Shown: positions 25,345-36,603, numbered from the stretch's first letter. The stretch: DNA of 64,000 nt from Arthrobacter sp. B1I2 (GCF_030816485.1 NZ_JAUSYC010000001.1:3224001-3288000); one strand, 5' to 3'. The notes: generated from the letters alone by a model not told the origin. Numbers and translations: made by a program.

Positions 25345-26130
25345 TTATTTCAGCAGGTTGGCGATCATGACGGCCAGGGCCACGATGCCGAGGCTGAAGA
25401 TCACGGCCCGGAGGACGCGCGGCGAGAGCCTGCGGCCCACCTTGGAGCCCATCAGGCCGCCGATGGTGGAGCTGACCGCGATCAGCAGCACCACCAGCCA
25501 GTTGATCCGGTCGAAAGCGAACAGCAGGTAAGAGATGGCCGCCACCATGTTGACGCCGAGCACCAGGATGTTCTTCATGGCGTTGGCGTTCTGGATGGTC
25601 CCGGTGAGGAACACGCCCAGGATGCCGACCAGCAGGATCCCCTGGGCTGCAACGAAGTAGCCGCCGTACACACCGGCCAGGTAAACGAGCACCACCAGGA
25701 GGATCCGGTGGCGTTTGTCCCGGATCGCGTGCTCCGGATTGGCCTCGCGGTTGCGCACCCAGTCCTGGAGCCGCGGCTGGAACACCACCATCAGCAGCGC
25801 CAGGACCAGCAGGACCGGCGCCACGTAGTGGAAGACCTTTTCGGGCAAGTGCAGCAGCAGCCAGGCACCGGAGACACCACCCAGGACCGACGCCGGCAGC
25901 AGGCGCAGCACCTGCCGTCCCCGGCCGGCCAACTCCCGCCGGTAACCGAAGGCACCGGCAGCTGTACCGGCCACCAGGCCCATGGCGTTGCTCATGGAGG
26001 CCGCCACCGGGGCCACTCCCAGGGCGATGAGCACGGGGAACGTCACCAGAGTGCCGGAGCCCACCACCGCGTTGATGGTGCCCGCCCACAACCCGGCGAT
26101 GAACACAATGATGCTGCTGAAGAGTTCCAA
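25345..26130 (-). CDS. TSUP/TauE-SafE family membrane transporter
   Basis: About 261 aa with eight likely membrane helices. It shows the TSUP half-repeats IIVFIAGLWAGTINAVVGSGTLVTFPVL and YLAGVYGGYFVAAQGILLVGILG, and a closing IGGLMGSKVGRRLSPRVLRA. The family exports sulfite, sulfonates or other anions; the substrate here is unknown. Start uncertain: a TTG at 26130 gives the usual short N terminus, while the open frame extends to 26199 inside the ABC ATPase gene. It follows that gene closely on the same strand and ends 7 nt before the SpoU gene start. Confidence 0.85.
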   Translation of the reverse strand: MELFSSIIVFIAGLWAGTINAVVGSGTLVTFPVLIALGVAPVAASMSNAMGLVAGTAAGAFGYRRELAGRGRQVLRLLPASVLGGVSGAWLLLHLPEKVFHYVAPVLLVLALLMVVFQPRLQDWVRNREANPEHAIRDKRHRILLVVLVYLAGVYGGYFVAAQGILLVGILGVFLTGTIQNANAMKNILVLGVNMVAAISYLLFAFDRINWLVVLLIAVSSTIGGLMGSKVGRRLSPRVLRAVIFSLGIVALAVMIANLLK

Positions 26131-26149
26131 GGTGAAGTGCAGGCCTCGT

Positions 26150-26935
26150 CTAGCGGCGTGCTGTGGCGGTGTAGCGTCCCGCGTTCTCGGTGACCGCAAG
26201 CGGCAGGCCGAAGGTGGTGCTCAGGTGCTCTTCGGTCAGCACCTCGGTGATGGGTCCTGCGGCTACCACGCCGCCGTCGCGCAGCAGCATGGCGTGCGTG
26301 AATCCCGGCGGGACTTCCTCAAGGTGGTGCGTGACCAGGACCATGGCCGGCGCGGCCTCATCGCTGGCAAGTTCGCCCAGTTTGTGGACCAGCTCTTCGC
26401 GGCCGCCGAGGTCCAGTCCTGCACCCGGTTCATCCAGGAGGAGCAGCTCGGGGTCCGTCATGAGGGCCCGGGCGATCTGGACGCGTTTGCGCTCGCCCTC
26501 GGACAGCGTGGCGAACGTCCTGTTGAGGAGCGGCCCCATGCCCCAGTCGTTCAGGAGCCGGAACGCGCGCCGTTCGTCGTCGCGTTCGTAGCCTTCCCGC
26601 CAGCGGCCGGTGACGCCGTAGGCGGCGGTGACCACGACGTTAAGGACGTTCTCGTGTTCCGGGATCTGGGTGGCGAGGGCTGCAGAGGAAAGGCCGATGC
26701 GCGGCCGGAGTTCGAAGACGTCAACGCGGCCCAGGACTTCGTCGAGGATGCCCGCTGTGCCGCTGCTTGGATGAAGCCGGGCGGCCGCGATCTGGAGAAG
26801 GGTAGTCTTGCCGGCGCCGTTGGGGCCCAGGATGACCCACCGTTCGCCCTCATTTACCTGCCAGTCAACCTTGTCCAGCAGGGTCTTCTTACCTCGGACA
26901 ACGCTGACGGAGTCCAGTTCCAGAACATCACTCAT
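26150..26935 (-). CDS. ABC transporter ATP-binding protein
   Basis: 261 aa with Walker A GPNGAGKTTL, Q-loop region, signature LSEGERKRVQIARAL (LSEGE rather than LSGGQ), Walker B LLLLDEPGAGLDL and H-loop VTHHLEE. No permease gene is adjacent; only the TSUP gene follows. Stand-alone ATPases of this kind are common in actinobacteria, and the partner is unknown. The ATG at 26935 (MSDVLELDSVS) is chosen by family alignment. It lacks a Shine-Dalgarno sequence, and TAGTGT at 26949-26944 lies 8 nt ahead, so it may be leaderless. Confidence 0.9.
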   Translation of the reverse strand: MSDVLELDSVSVVRGKKTLLDKVDWQVNEGERWVILGPNGAGKTTLLQIAAARLHPSSGTAGILDEVLGRVDVFELRPRIGLSSAALATQIPEHENVLNVVVTAAYGVTGRWREGYERDDERRAFRLLNDWGMGPLLNRTFATLSEGERKRVQIARALMTDPELLLLDEPGAGLDLGGREELVHKLGELASDEAAPAMVLVTHHLEEVPPGFTHAMLLRDGGVVAAGPITEVLTEEHLSTTFGLPLAVTENAGRYTATARR

Positions 26936-27060
26936 AGGAGTAGACACTAGGACAAAAAAGAAGATGACTGATAACCGGTATGAAGGCACCTAAGTTGACC
27001 CCGGCGGAGTGTGCGCAATGAATTCCGGCGTGCCCGTTACCGCTGACTAAGATTGCAGGC

Positions 27061-27954
27061 ATGACTTCGAACGTGACTGCGGTCAGCTATGGCCTGAAAG
27101 TGACCCCCACCGGGCTGGAGCGGCTGCGTTCCACCCTCGCAACGCATGGCGCGCAGGTGCTGTCGGAGTCGGCCTCCGGCGACGACAGGTACCAGGTCCG
27201 TGTCCTTGACCTGGCCCTCCACGACGCAACCGCCGCCGGCCTTGCCGCACTCCGTCACGCCGTCGCGGAAGCGGCGGTTCCTGGCTTTGATACCGCCCTG
27301 GTCCCCGCAGCCCTGCGTGCGGCTTCCCGGAAGCTGCTGATCATGGACGTGGATTCCACGCTGATCCAGCAGGAGGTCATCGAGCTCCTGGCCGCATACG
27401 CCGGCAAGCGGGAGGAAGTCGCGGCCGTAACGGAAGCTGCCATGCGCGGGGAACTGGATTTCGCTCAGAGCCTGCACGCCCGGGTGGCGGTGCTCGCGGG
27501 GCTGCCTGCCGACGTCGTCCATTCGGTCCGCAACGAAGTGAAGCTGAGCCTCGGCGCAGCCGAACTGGTGGCGGCTTTCAAAGCCGCGGGCCACACCGTG
27601 GCAGTGGTGTCCGGCGGCTTCAACCAGATCCTTGAACCGATCGCCGCCGACCTGGGCCTGGACTACTGGCAGGCCAACGAACTGGAAATCATTGACGGCG
27701 CGCTGACCGGCAAGGTGCTGGGCGCCGTCGTGGACCGGGCCGCCAAGGTAAAGTACCTGCGTGAGTGGGCCGCTGCGGAGGACATCGCCCTTGAGCACAC
27801 GGTGGCCGTGGGCGACGGCGCCAATGACCTGGACATGCTCGGTGCAGCCGGCATCGGGGTGGCGTTCAACGCCAAACCTGCCGTGCGGGCCGTGGCCGAC
27901 GCCGCCGTGAATATGCCGCACCTGGACGCCGTCCGCCACATCGCCGGGGTCTGA
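27061..27954 (+). CDS. serB: Phosphoserine phosphatase
   Basis: Last step of serine synthesis: phosphoserine to serine. 297 aa. An N-terminal ACT-like region (1-85) is followed by the HAD domain with nucleophile Asp96 and Asp98 in MDVDSTLIQQE, motif II VVSGGFN, and motif III/IV VGDGANDLDML. Length matches two-domain bacterial SerB. ATG at 27061 with no strong ribosome site. A 11-bp hairpin lies just after the stop. Confidence 0.95.
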   Translation: MTSNVTAVSYGLKVTPTGLERLRSTLATHGAQVLSESASGDDRYQVRVLDLALHDATAAGLAALRHAVAEAAVPGFDTALVPAALRAASRKLLIMDVDSTLIQQEVIELLAAYAGKREEVAAVTEAAMRGELDFAQSLHARVAVLAGLPADVVHSVRNEVKLSLGAAELVAAFKAAGHTVAVVSGGFNQILEPIAADLGLDYWQANELEIIDGALTGKVLGAVVDRAAKVKYLREWAAAEDIALEHTVAVGDGANDLDMLGAAGIGVAFNAKPAVRAVADAAVNMPHLDAVRHIAGV

Positions 27955-27966
27955 TGGCTTAACCAA

Positions 27967-27991
27967 AGATGGGCCCCAGCGGGGCCCATCT
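27967..27991. terminator. Bidirectional terminator hairpin between serB and SDR gene
   Basis: AGATGGGCCCC (27967-27977) pairs with GGGGCCCATCT (27981-27991) across a 3-nt loop. It lies between two convergent genes. There is no long T run on either side. Confidence 0.75.
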
Positions 27992-28017
27992 CGTGGATAA
28001 GGAATGGCGTGCCTGGG

Positions 28018-28770
28018 TTACTGGGCACCCTTGCCGAAGTAGTCCGCACCGCCGGCGTACTCGGTGTGGCCGGACTCGACGTCCGCCGTTGCCATACCGG
28101 CCACAACCTCCGCAAACTCTTCGACGGAGTACAGCTTCCCGGCTTCCGCGCGGCGGGCCTCAATGGCGCCCGGGGTTGAGCGGTCCAGGAGCGTGGCGGT
28201 GACCGTACCTTCGATCATGTCGCCTGACACCACCACCAGGGAGATGCCCTTCTCCGCCAGGTTGGGGATGAGGTCGCGCAGGGCGTCCTCACCGGCGCGC
28301 TTGCTGCGTGCCACCGGCTCGTAGGCAGGCATGGTGGGGACGCTGTTGATGAAGTGGGCCTGGTGGCTGGTGACGAAGACCACGCGCGAGCCCTCCTTCA
28401 TCAGGGGCACAGCGGCATTGAGCATGTTGACCTGGGCGTCGCGGTTCAGCTTGAGCGCGTAGTCCTCCCCCATGCCGGTCTCCATGCCCCCCGAGGCGTT
28501 CAGCACCAGCAGGTCCAGGGATCCGAAGTTCTCCATGGCGGCACTGGCCAGGGCCTGCACGCCCTCCTGGGTGGTGAGGTCGGCGCCGACGGCGACGGCG
28601 CGGCCGCCGGCGGCTTCAATTCCCTGGACCACCTTGTTGGCGCGGGGCGCCTTCTGGCGGTAGTTGACGACGACGGCGGCCCCCTCCGAGGCGAGGATCT
28701 TGGCTACGTCGGCGCCGATGCCCCGCGATGATCCGGTGACGATGGCCGTCTTGTTGTCCAGCAGTCCCAT
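28018..28770 (-). CDS. SDR family oxidoreductase
   Basis: 250 aa. NAD(P)-binding TGSSRGIGADVAK, then LVLNASGG in place of NNAG, and VVFVTSHQAHFI (the Ser region). The catalytic tyrosine appears as AYEPVARSKRAGEDALR, so the normal YxxxK becomes Y-x5-SK, an unusual spacing shared with a few actinobacterial SDRs. The ATG at 28770 is preceded by AAGGA 7 nt upstream; an in-frame ATG at 28794 has no such site. Substrate unknown. It follows fabG on the same strand after 141 nt. Confidence 0.85.
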   Translation of the reverse strand: MGLLDNKTAIVTGSSRGIGADVAKILASEGAAVVVNYRQKAPRANKVVQGIEAAGGRAVAVGADLTTQEGVQALASAAMENFGSLDLLVLNASGGMETGMGEDYALKLNRDAQVNMLNAAVPLMKEGSRVVFVTSHQAHFINSVPTMPAYEPVARSKRAGEDALRDLIPNLAEKGISLVVVSGDMIEGTVTATLLDRSTPGAIEARRAEAGKLYSVEEFAEVVAGMATADVESGHTEYAGGADYFGKGAQ

Positions 28771-28911
28771 TCGAGCTTCCTTTGTTCGAAACATCTAAAT
28801 CGTTGTGGTCTGCAGTCCATCATGCCAGCGGCCGCTGCCGATATCCGTTGTGCGGCTCCGACAAATAAGGACCCCGAGCCTAGTTTCCTGCAGGGGCACA
28901 AGCCGAAAAAA

Positions 28912-29703
<792 letters not shown>

Positions 29704-29787
29704 TTAGCGGCAGGCCCGCTCCGGGTTTGGGCAGCACTGCCGATGGTGCGAGAATTGAGGGAAGCCTTTGGAGCGTGATTAACCACT

Positions 29788-30219
29788 GTGACCCTTGAAA
29801 ACCATGCGGGACATTCCGCGCCCGAAGAACCGGGCCGGTTCTCGGGCGACACCGAGGTCCACAGCATCACGGATGCCGCCGGCGCGCACTCTGAGGACAT
29901 GCGCCAGAGGATGATCAAGTATGCCGTGGCCATGGGGATCCGCATGGTTTGCCTGATCATGATTTTCGTGGTGGACGGCTGGTTCAAGGTCATCGCGGTG
30001 GCCGGCGCGGTCTTCCTGCCATGGATCGCGGTGGTGATAGCCAACGGCAGCGACAAGGCGGAAGCCCACAGTGACCTGTTGCTGGACTCCGCTCCCCTGG
30101 CCGAGATTGAAAGCCCGGTAATACCGGATTCGGAAGACGAACCGGGCAGCGCTGTCCTCCAGGGCGAACTGGTGAAGGACGATGACACAGAGCCGGAAGA
30201 GGAGCGGCAGACACCATGA
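29788..30219 (+). CDS. DUF3099 domain membrane protein
   Basis: 143 aa, starting GTG. After about 40 polar residues come two closely spaced hydrophobic helices (MGIRMVCLIMIFVVDGWF and VIAVAGAVFLPWIAVVIAN), the DUF3099 core found only in actinobacteria, then a long acidic tail. Function unknown. It overlaps the next gene by ATGA, and the third gene is SURF1, so the operon may concern cytochrome oxidase or membrane biogenesis (inference). Confidence 0.88.
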   Translation: MTLENHAGHSAPEEPGRFSGDTEVHSITDAAGAHSEDMRQRMIKYAVAMGIRMVCLIMIFVVDGWFKVIAVAGAVFLPWIAVVIANGSDKAEAHSDLLLDSAPLAEIESPVIPDSEDEPGSAVLQGELVKDDDTEPEEERQTP

Positions 30220-30479
30220 GCATCTTCGATTTCGCGGCAGGATCGGATCTCGCACCGGAAACCGGCCCGCTCTGCTCACGGAAGGCGTGCAGGGCCCAGG
30301 CGTCCTGGCAGCTCCTGTGGAACAACCCTAAAATCCATGCTCCTGAACGGCGCAAGACCTGGCTGGCCTGCGCCGACCACCGGGAATGGCTGGAGGACTA
30401 CCTGCAGACCCGCGGCCTGTGGAAGGAGACCCGCCCCCTGGACCATGGCGGGGCGGACTCCCTGGAGCAGGACATCTGA
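30216..30479 (+). CDS. Conserved hypothetical actinobacterial protein (87 aa)
   Basis: 87-aa soluble protein. CSRKAC at residues 20-25 and CADH near 52-55 may form a small metal site. RRKTWLACADHREWLEDYL is the best conserved-looking part. Homologues are sometimes called acetone carboxylase, for which I see no basis. Translationally coupled to both neighbours: ATGA overlap with DUF3099, and the SURF1 ATG follows its stop directly. Confidence 0.8.
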   Translation: MSIFDFAAGSDLAPETGPLCSRKACRAQASWQLLWNNPKIHAPERRKTWLACADHREWLEDYLQTRGLWKETRPLDHGGADSLEQDI

Positions 30480-31358
30480 ATGTACCGTTTCCTCTTTTCC
30501 AGCAAGTGGCTGGGCTATCTCCTGCTGGCCGCCATTTTCGCCACCGCGTGCGTCTTCCTGGGCCGCTGGCAGATGGACCGTCGTGCGGAGACCCTTGCCG
30601 AGATCAACCGCGTGGTGACCAACTACTCGGCAACACCCGTCCCTTTCCCGCAGGCACGGGACCAGTTCAACCAGTTGGACCCGGCCAAGGAGTGGACACA
30701 GGTTGAGCTGAAGGGAACCTACGATGCCGCCGGCCAGCGGATTGTCCGCAACAGGCCGCTCAACGGCCAGCCCGGATACGAGGTGGTGGTCCCCTTCCGC
30801 CTGGCCACCGGCGAGACAGTGATCATCGACCGCGGCTGGCTGCCGATCGGAAACAGGAATCCGGGCAGTCCTGATTCAGTGCCGGCACCGCCCTCCGGTG
30901 AGATAACCGCCGTCGTACGCCTGAAGCATGGCGAGCCGGAACTTCAGCGCGGGGCACCCGAAGGCCAGCTGGCGTCCATCGACCTCCCCACCTACGCCGC
31001 GCAGCTCGGTTATCCCCTGCTCACCGGCGCCTACGGCCAGCTTGCGTCGGAAACGCCGCCGTCCGCCGACATGCCCGTCGCGTTCCCCAAACCCTCCACG
31101 GACGAGGGGACGCACTTGTCCTATTCGCTGCAGTGGTTCGCCTTCGGTGTCCTCATGTTCGTCGGCTTCGGCTACGCGGCGCGGCAGCAGGCCCGCAACG
31201 CAGCGATTGATGCCGAGGACGACGAAGAGGCGCTGCCGGACGGCGCCGTCCATTCGGCCGTCCCCGCGGCCCGCCGTCGGCCTGCACCGCCGCGCAAACG
31301 CAAGAAGGCCACAGCGGAGGAAGAGGAAGACGCCCTCCTGGACGCGCAGGGGTACTGA
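30480..31358 (+). CDS. SURF1 family protein, cytochrome c oxidase assembly
   Basis: 292 aa. The SURF1 layout is an N-terminal membrane helix (YLLLAAIFATACVFLGRWQMDRR), a periplasmic domain with QRIVRNRPLNGQPGYEVVVPF and IIDRGWLP, and a C-terminal helix (LSYSLQWFAFGVLMFVGFGYAARQ). The tail is long, acidic then Arg/Lys-rich. The family helps deliver heme a to cytochrome aa3, which agrees with ctaA and ctaB later in the window. Starts on the base after the upstream stop. Confidence 0.92.
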   Translation: MYRFLFSSKWLGYLLLAAIFATACVFLGRWQMDRRAETLAEINRVVTNYSATPVPFPQARDQFNQLDPAKEWTQVELKGTYDAAGQRIVRNRPLNGQPGYEVVVPFRLATGETVIIDRGWLPIGNRNPGSPDSVPAPPSGEITAVVRLKHGEPELQRGAPEGQLASIDLPTYAAQLGYPLLTGAYGQLASETPPSADMPVAFPKPSTDEGTHLSYSLQWFAFGVLMFVGFGYAARQQARNAAIDAEDDEEALPDGAVHSAVPAARRRPAPPRKRKKATAEEEEDALLDAQGY

Positions 31359-31361
31359 GGG

Positions 31362-31835
31362 ATGAAGTACGACGGCGGCCCGGTCGCCATGGTGCGCTCG
31401 GCCCTGGTGGACGCGGGGGTTGGCGACACCGTGCGGACTTTCCCTGCAGGGGTACCCACAGCGGCCGCGGCTGCGGAGGCGCTGGAATGCGACCTTGCCG
31501 CGATCACCAACAGCCTGGTCTTCGACCTCGGCGGCGAACCGCTGTTGATCCTGGCCAGCGGGGCGGCCCGCGTGGATACCAGCCTGGTGGCGGGGCAGTT
31601 GGGCCGCGGCAGGATCCGCCGCGCCTCCCCCGACTTCGTCCTCGAGCACACAGGTCAGAAGGTGGGCGGCGTGGCACCGGTAGGCCACCCAAAGCCAGTC
31701 AGAACCGTCCTGGACGTATCCCTCAAGGAACACGAACTCCTCTGGGCCGGAGCGGGAGACCACAACTCAATGTTCAGCGTCACCTACCAGGACCTGCTCC
31801 GGATTACCGGGGCTCAGGAACTGAAGGTGCGCTGA
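31362..31835 (+). CDS. YbaK/EbsC family aminoacyl-tRNA editing domain protein
   Basis: 157 aa. The YbaK/ProX fold hydrolyses misacylated aminoacyl-tRNAs such as Cys-tRNA(Pro). Seen: EALECDLAAITNSLVFDLGG (the conserved Lys is replaced by Thr in the A-I-x-K position), GQKVGGVAPVGHPKPV, which matches the GGVxPxG(H) motif, and a late HxxMFSVTYQDL. The substitution near the substrate pocket may change specificity. GAGGG precedes the ATG 4 nt after the SURF1 stop, so it is the last gene of that operon. Confidence 0.88.
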   Translation: MKYDGGPVAMVRSALVDAGVGDTVRTFPAGVPTAAAAAEALECDLAAITNSLVFDLGGEPLLILASGAARVDTSLVAGQLGRGRIRRASPDFVLEHTGQKVGGVAPVGHPKPVRTVLDVSLKEHELLWAGAGDHNSMFSVTYQDLLRITGAQELKVR

Positions 31836-31865
31836 ACCCAACGGTGGCAGAACCGCAAGCGCCAG

Positions 31866-31935
31866 CGGTCGGGTGATTTGTGTAGCTTGCGTCAGAGGCG
31901 AGGAACGAGCCAGCAAGCGGCAAATCACGCGACCG
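31866..31935. repeat. Long imperfect palindrome between convergent genes
   Basis: CGGTCGGGTGATTTG (31866-31880) matches the reverse complement of 31921-31935 at 14 of 15 positions. Inside, GCTTGC (31885-31890) pairs with GCAAGC (31913-31918). The top is a purine-rich loop with GAGGCGAGGAACGAG. It lies between the YbaK and ABC-F genes and could be a terminator, a dispersed palindrome or a structured RNA. Confidence 0.65.
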
Positions 31936-31970
31936 GGGGCGCGAAGGCAACCAGCGGTCCGAAGACGGGC

Positions 31971-33569
<1,599 letters not shown>

Positions 33570-33707
33570 AGCAGGTAAGGCCTTTCACAACAGGGAACGC
33601 CACGGTCCGCGCACGTAGTACGAAGGGACGCTGGGGCAGAGTGGCCGGAGAACGGCACATTCCAGTCTACCGCCCGGCGGAGCAACGTATTTTCAACGTG
33701 GACCATC

Positions 33708-33738
33708 CTCGGCGGCGGCCCCGCGGCCGACGCCGAGG
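33708..33738 (+). other. GC-rich hairpin in the leader of the SPL-like gene
   Basis: CCTCGGCG (33708-33715) pairs with CGCCGAGG (33731-33738), with further GC pairing inside, 30 nt before the GGAGG ribosome site. It could be a leader structure. No downstream T run favours termination. Confidence 0.35.
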
Positions 33739-33768
33739 GCGTAACCGCCCTTCCTCCCCGGAGGGGTC

Positions 33769-34848
33769 ATGGAGAATAAGGTCATGGAATTCGATCGGCT
33801 GCTCCAAATCCGGCGGATCTACGCCCAAGCCGCCGCGTTGAAGCTGCCCCGGGGCCAGGAGATCCTGGCACGCTGGCCGGATGCCGACGTCGTGTTGGTG
33901 GAAAACCACTGGAACATCCCGGACGTGCATGGTGACGAAACGAACGTGCCGCGCTGGTCACGGATCAAGACCGAGGCGCTGGTGCTCGGCGTCAAAAAGT
34001 CGCTTACCGTGAAGCCGAACGGCCGGTCAGCGGACTTCATCGCGCCGTCCAGTGCCAACGGCTGCGCCATGGCTTGCGCCTACTGTTACGTGCCGCGTCA
34101 CAAGGGCTACAGCAACCCGGTCACGGTGTTCGCCAATATCGGGCAGATCGCCGGGGCGATCGAGCGGCACGCCACCCGCCAGGGGATCAAGCTCGAGCCC
34201 AACCAGTGCGACCCGGAGCTCTGGGTCTACGACATCGGCGAAAACAGTGACTGTTCGGTCGATGCGCTGCTCAGCGACAACGTGGAGGAACTTGTCACAC
34301 TCTTCCGCCAACTGCCCAATGCCAAGCTGTCCTTCGCCACCAAGTTCGTCAACCCGGCCATGCTGGCTTGGGACCACGGGGGCCACACCCGGATCCGCTT
34401 TTCGCTGATGCCCGCCGACCTGGCGAAGACAATCGACGTCCGGACATCACCGGTGGCGGAGCGGATGGCCGCCATCAACGAGTTTGTGGCTGCCGGCTAC
34501 GAGGTGCATGTGAACTTCTCCCCCGTCATCATCACCGAAACCTGGCTCGCGGACTGGGAAAAGCTTCTGCTCCAGCTCGACGCAGCCCTGACGCCTGCGG
34601 CCAAGGCGCAGCTTGCCGCCGAGGTTATTTTCCTGACGCACAACGAACAACTGCACGAGGTCAACCTGGGCTGGCATCCGCAGGCTGAGAACGTCCTGTG
34701 GCGTCCCGAGCTGCAGGAGTCGAAGGTCTCATCCAACGGATTCAACAACGTCCGCTACCGGTCGCGGGCCAAGGCGGGCTATGTGCGGCAGTTGAGCGCC
34801 CTGATCGGGAAGATAGCGCCGTATTGCCGCATTCGCTACGCGTTCTGA
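33769..34848 (+). CDS. Spore photoproduct lyase family radical SAM protein
   Basis: 359 aa. The cluster ligands are Cys99, Cys103 and Cys106 in SANGCAMACAYCYVPRHKGY, a CxxxCxxC radical-SAM motif. The rest (VSHNEQ-like FLTHNEQLHEVNLGWHP, RYRSRAKAGYVRQL) resembles SplB-family proteins. True SplB repairs the spore thymine dimer; this organism type does not sporulate, so the substrate is presumably another DNA or nucleotide lesion. GGAGG lies 6 nt before the ATG at 33769; a second ATG is at 33784. Single gene. Confidence 0.9.
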   Translation: MENKVMEFDRLLQIRRIYAQAAALKLPRGQEILARWPDADVVLVENHWNIPDVHGDETNVPRWSRIKTEALVLGVKKSLTVKPNGRSADFIAPSSANGCAMACAYCYVPRHKGYSNPVTVFANIGQIAGAIERHATRQGIKLEPNQCDPELWVYDIGENSDCSVDALLSDNVEELVTLFRQLPNAKLSFATKFVNPAMLAWDHGGHTRIRFSLMPADLAKTIDVRTSPVAERMAAINEFVAAGYEVHVNFSPVIITETWLADWEKLLLQLDAALTPAAKAQLAAEVIFLTHNEQLHEVNLGWHPQAENVLWRPELQESKVSSNGFNNVRYRSRAKAGYVRQLSALIGKIAPYCRIRYAF

Positions 34849-34853
34849 ACGGT

Positions 34854-34871
34854 ACCGCCCCTGTTGGCGGT
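34854..34871. terminator. Short hairpin between convergent genes
   Basis: ACCGCC (34854-34859) pairs with GGCGGT (34866-34871) in the 25-nt gap between the SPL-like and DUF808 genes. The stem is only 6 bp. Confidence 0.35.
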
Positions 34872-34873
34872 TG

Positions 34874-35887
34874 TCAGCTCTTGTGCTCGTCCGGCCGGTG
34901 GCTGTTGGCCGCGGCCTGAATGGAGCCCTCATCGTGACCGCCCTTTGCCTTGCCGACCGGCAGTACCTTCAGCAGCGGGCCCACTACCGCCAGGACGACG
35001 AGGCCCCAGGCCAGTCCGAGGACTGCTGAGCAGAGGGTGTTGACGAGCCAGGCCAAAAGACCGCCGACAACCGCTACCCCGGCCACAGGGTGTTCGATAG
35101 CGTGGACAAGGTCGTAGGGTGCGTGCCAGCCGAGGTCATGTGCCCCCTGCAGCATGATGTGGCCGCCAACCCACAGCATGGCGATGGTTCCGACGAGGGT
35201 AATCGCGGCCAGCACGGCCGGCATGCCCCTCACAAGAAGCCTGCCGAAGCGCTTGGAACGGGCGGAGTCCTTGGCGGCGAGGTGCACACCGATGTCGTCC
35301 ATCTTGACGATCAGTGCGACGGCGCCGTACACGAGCACCGTGATGGCGAACGCCACCAGGACCAGGATGAACGCCCGTACCCAGATGGACTCGGTAGCTA
35401 TCTCGTTCATCGAGATGACCATGATCTCGCACGACAGGATGAAGTCGGTGGTGACGGCGCCTTTGACGACTTTGGCTTCTGCCTCGGGCCCGCGCTCCAC
35501 CGCCGGGGACTCCTCGGCCTCGTGGTGGCCGCCGCGGAGCTTGTGCCAGACCTTCTCTGCACCCTCGTAGCAGAGGTAGGTCCCGCCCAGCATGAGGATG
35601 AATGGAATGACCCAAGGAACGAAGGCGCTGATAAGCAGCAGCGCCGGGAGGATTATGAGGAGTTTGTTCCGTATTGAGCCCCAGAAGATCTTCTTGATCA
35701 TGGGCAGCTCGCGGGACGGGTCGGCCCCTGACACGTACTGCGGGGTCACGGCGGCGTCATCGATCACTACACCTGCGGCCTTCGCCCCCGCCTTCGCGGC
35801 GCCGGCCGCGACATCGTCCACCGAGGCCGCCGCAATGCGGGCCAGGGCTGCGACGTCATCCAGCAGGGCAACAAGACCGCCGCTCAC
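34874..35887 (-). CDS. DUF808 family membrane protein (YedI-like)
   Basis: 337 aa. Family start MSGGLVALLDDVAALARIAAASVDDVA, an ATPQYVSGADPSRELPMIKKI motif, and about six hydrophobic helices including GTIAMLWVGGHIMLQG. An acidic cytoplasmic loop (HHEAEESPAVERGPEAEAK) lies mid-protein. The C-terminal tail is charged and variable. Function unknown for the family. Single gene on the minus strand. Confidence 0.88.
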   Translation of the reverse strand: MSGGLVALLDDVAALARIAAASVDDVAAGAAKAGAKAAGVVIDDAAVTPQYVSGADPSRELPMIKKIFWGSIRNKLLIILPALLLISAFVPWVIPFILMLGGTYLCYEGAEKVWHKLRGGHHEAEESPAVERGPEAEAKVVKGAVTTDFILSCEIMVISMNEIATESIWVRAFILVLVAFAITVLVYGAVALIVKMDDIGVHLAAKDSARSKRFGRLLVRGMPAVLAAITLVGTIAMLWVGGHIMLQGAHDLGWHAPYDLVHAIEHPVAGVAVVGGLLAWLVNTLCSAVLGLAWGLVVLAVVGPLLKVLPVGKAKGGHDEGSIQAAANSHRPDEHKS

Positions 35888-35983
35888 CGTTGGCCCCCGC
35901 GCAGTTTGCGGTCGGACAGTTGGGTATTGAGGGCTAAGTGCGTGATGGCCATGTTCGGAGTATATTGCAGCAGGCCCGCAGGC

Positions 35984-36421
35984 TCAGCCCTTCTTCAGTT
36001 CCTCGGCGAGCATCACAATGATGCCGCTGGGGCCCCGGACATAAGTGAGCTTGTAGACATCACCATATGTGGCCACGCCCCGCAGCGGGTGGCAGCCGTG
36101 CCTCGCCGCAATCTCAAGTGCGGCATCGATATCGTCCACCGAGAAGGCCACGCGGTGCATGCCGATCTCATTGGGCAGAGTAGGCGCAGTCTCGATCGCC
36201 TCGGGGTGGATGTACTCGAAAAGCTCCAGGCGACCGTGGCCGTCCGGCGTCTGAAGCATGGCGATTTTGGCGTGGTTGCCGTCGAGGCCGACGGCGGTAT
36301 CGGCCCACTCCCCACTGACCGTCTGACGCCCCAGGACGGTGAGCCCCAGGTCGGTGAAGAAAGCGATCGCCGCTTCCAGGTCCCGGACGGCGATGCCGAC
36401 ATTTTCCAATTTGATGGGCAT
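35984..36421 (-). CDS. VOC family protein (glyoxalase/dioxygenase fold)
   Basis: 145 aa from the ATG at 36421 (MPIKLENVGIAVRDLEAAIAFF). Two beta-alpha-beta-beta-beta modules are visible: GIAVRDLEAAIAFFTDLGL and HRVAFSVDDIDAALEIAARHG. Candidate metal ligands are Glu in RLELFEY and His in MHRVAF. VOC proteins include glyoxalase I, epimerases and antibiotic-binding proteins; no specific reaction can be read. Single gene, about 95 nt downstream (on the minus strand) of nothing else; the divergent neighbour is bioY. Confidence 0.85.
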   Translation of the reverse strand: MPIKLENVGIAVRDLEAAIAFFTDLGLTVLGRQTVSGEWADTAVGLDGNHAKIAMLQTPDGHGRLELFEYIHPEAIETAPTLPNEIGMHRVAFSVDDIDAALEIAARHGCHPLRGVATYGDVYKLTYVRGPSGIIVMLAEELKKG

Positions 36422-36603
36422 GCTGCACACGCTACCAAGTCGATCAGGCCCACGTGGTTGGTCCTCGGCCGCTATCGCCGGACCAGGGACCCTGAGATAG
36501 TCAGGGTTGGGGCTACCGCCCTCATTGTGCCCAGCCCCAAGAAGCCGGGTCCTGCTTTAGTAGGACCCCCACAAAATACGCCCCGTTCCGTCCCGGTAGC
36601 GTC

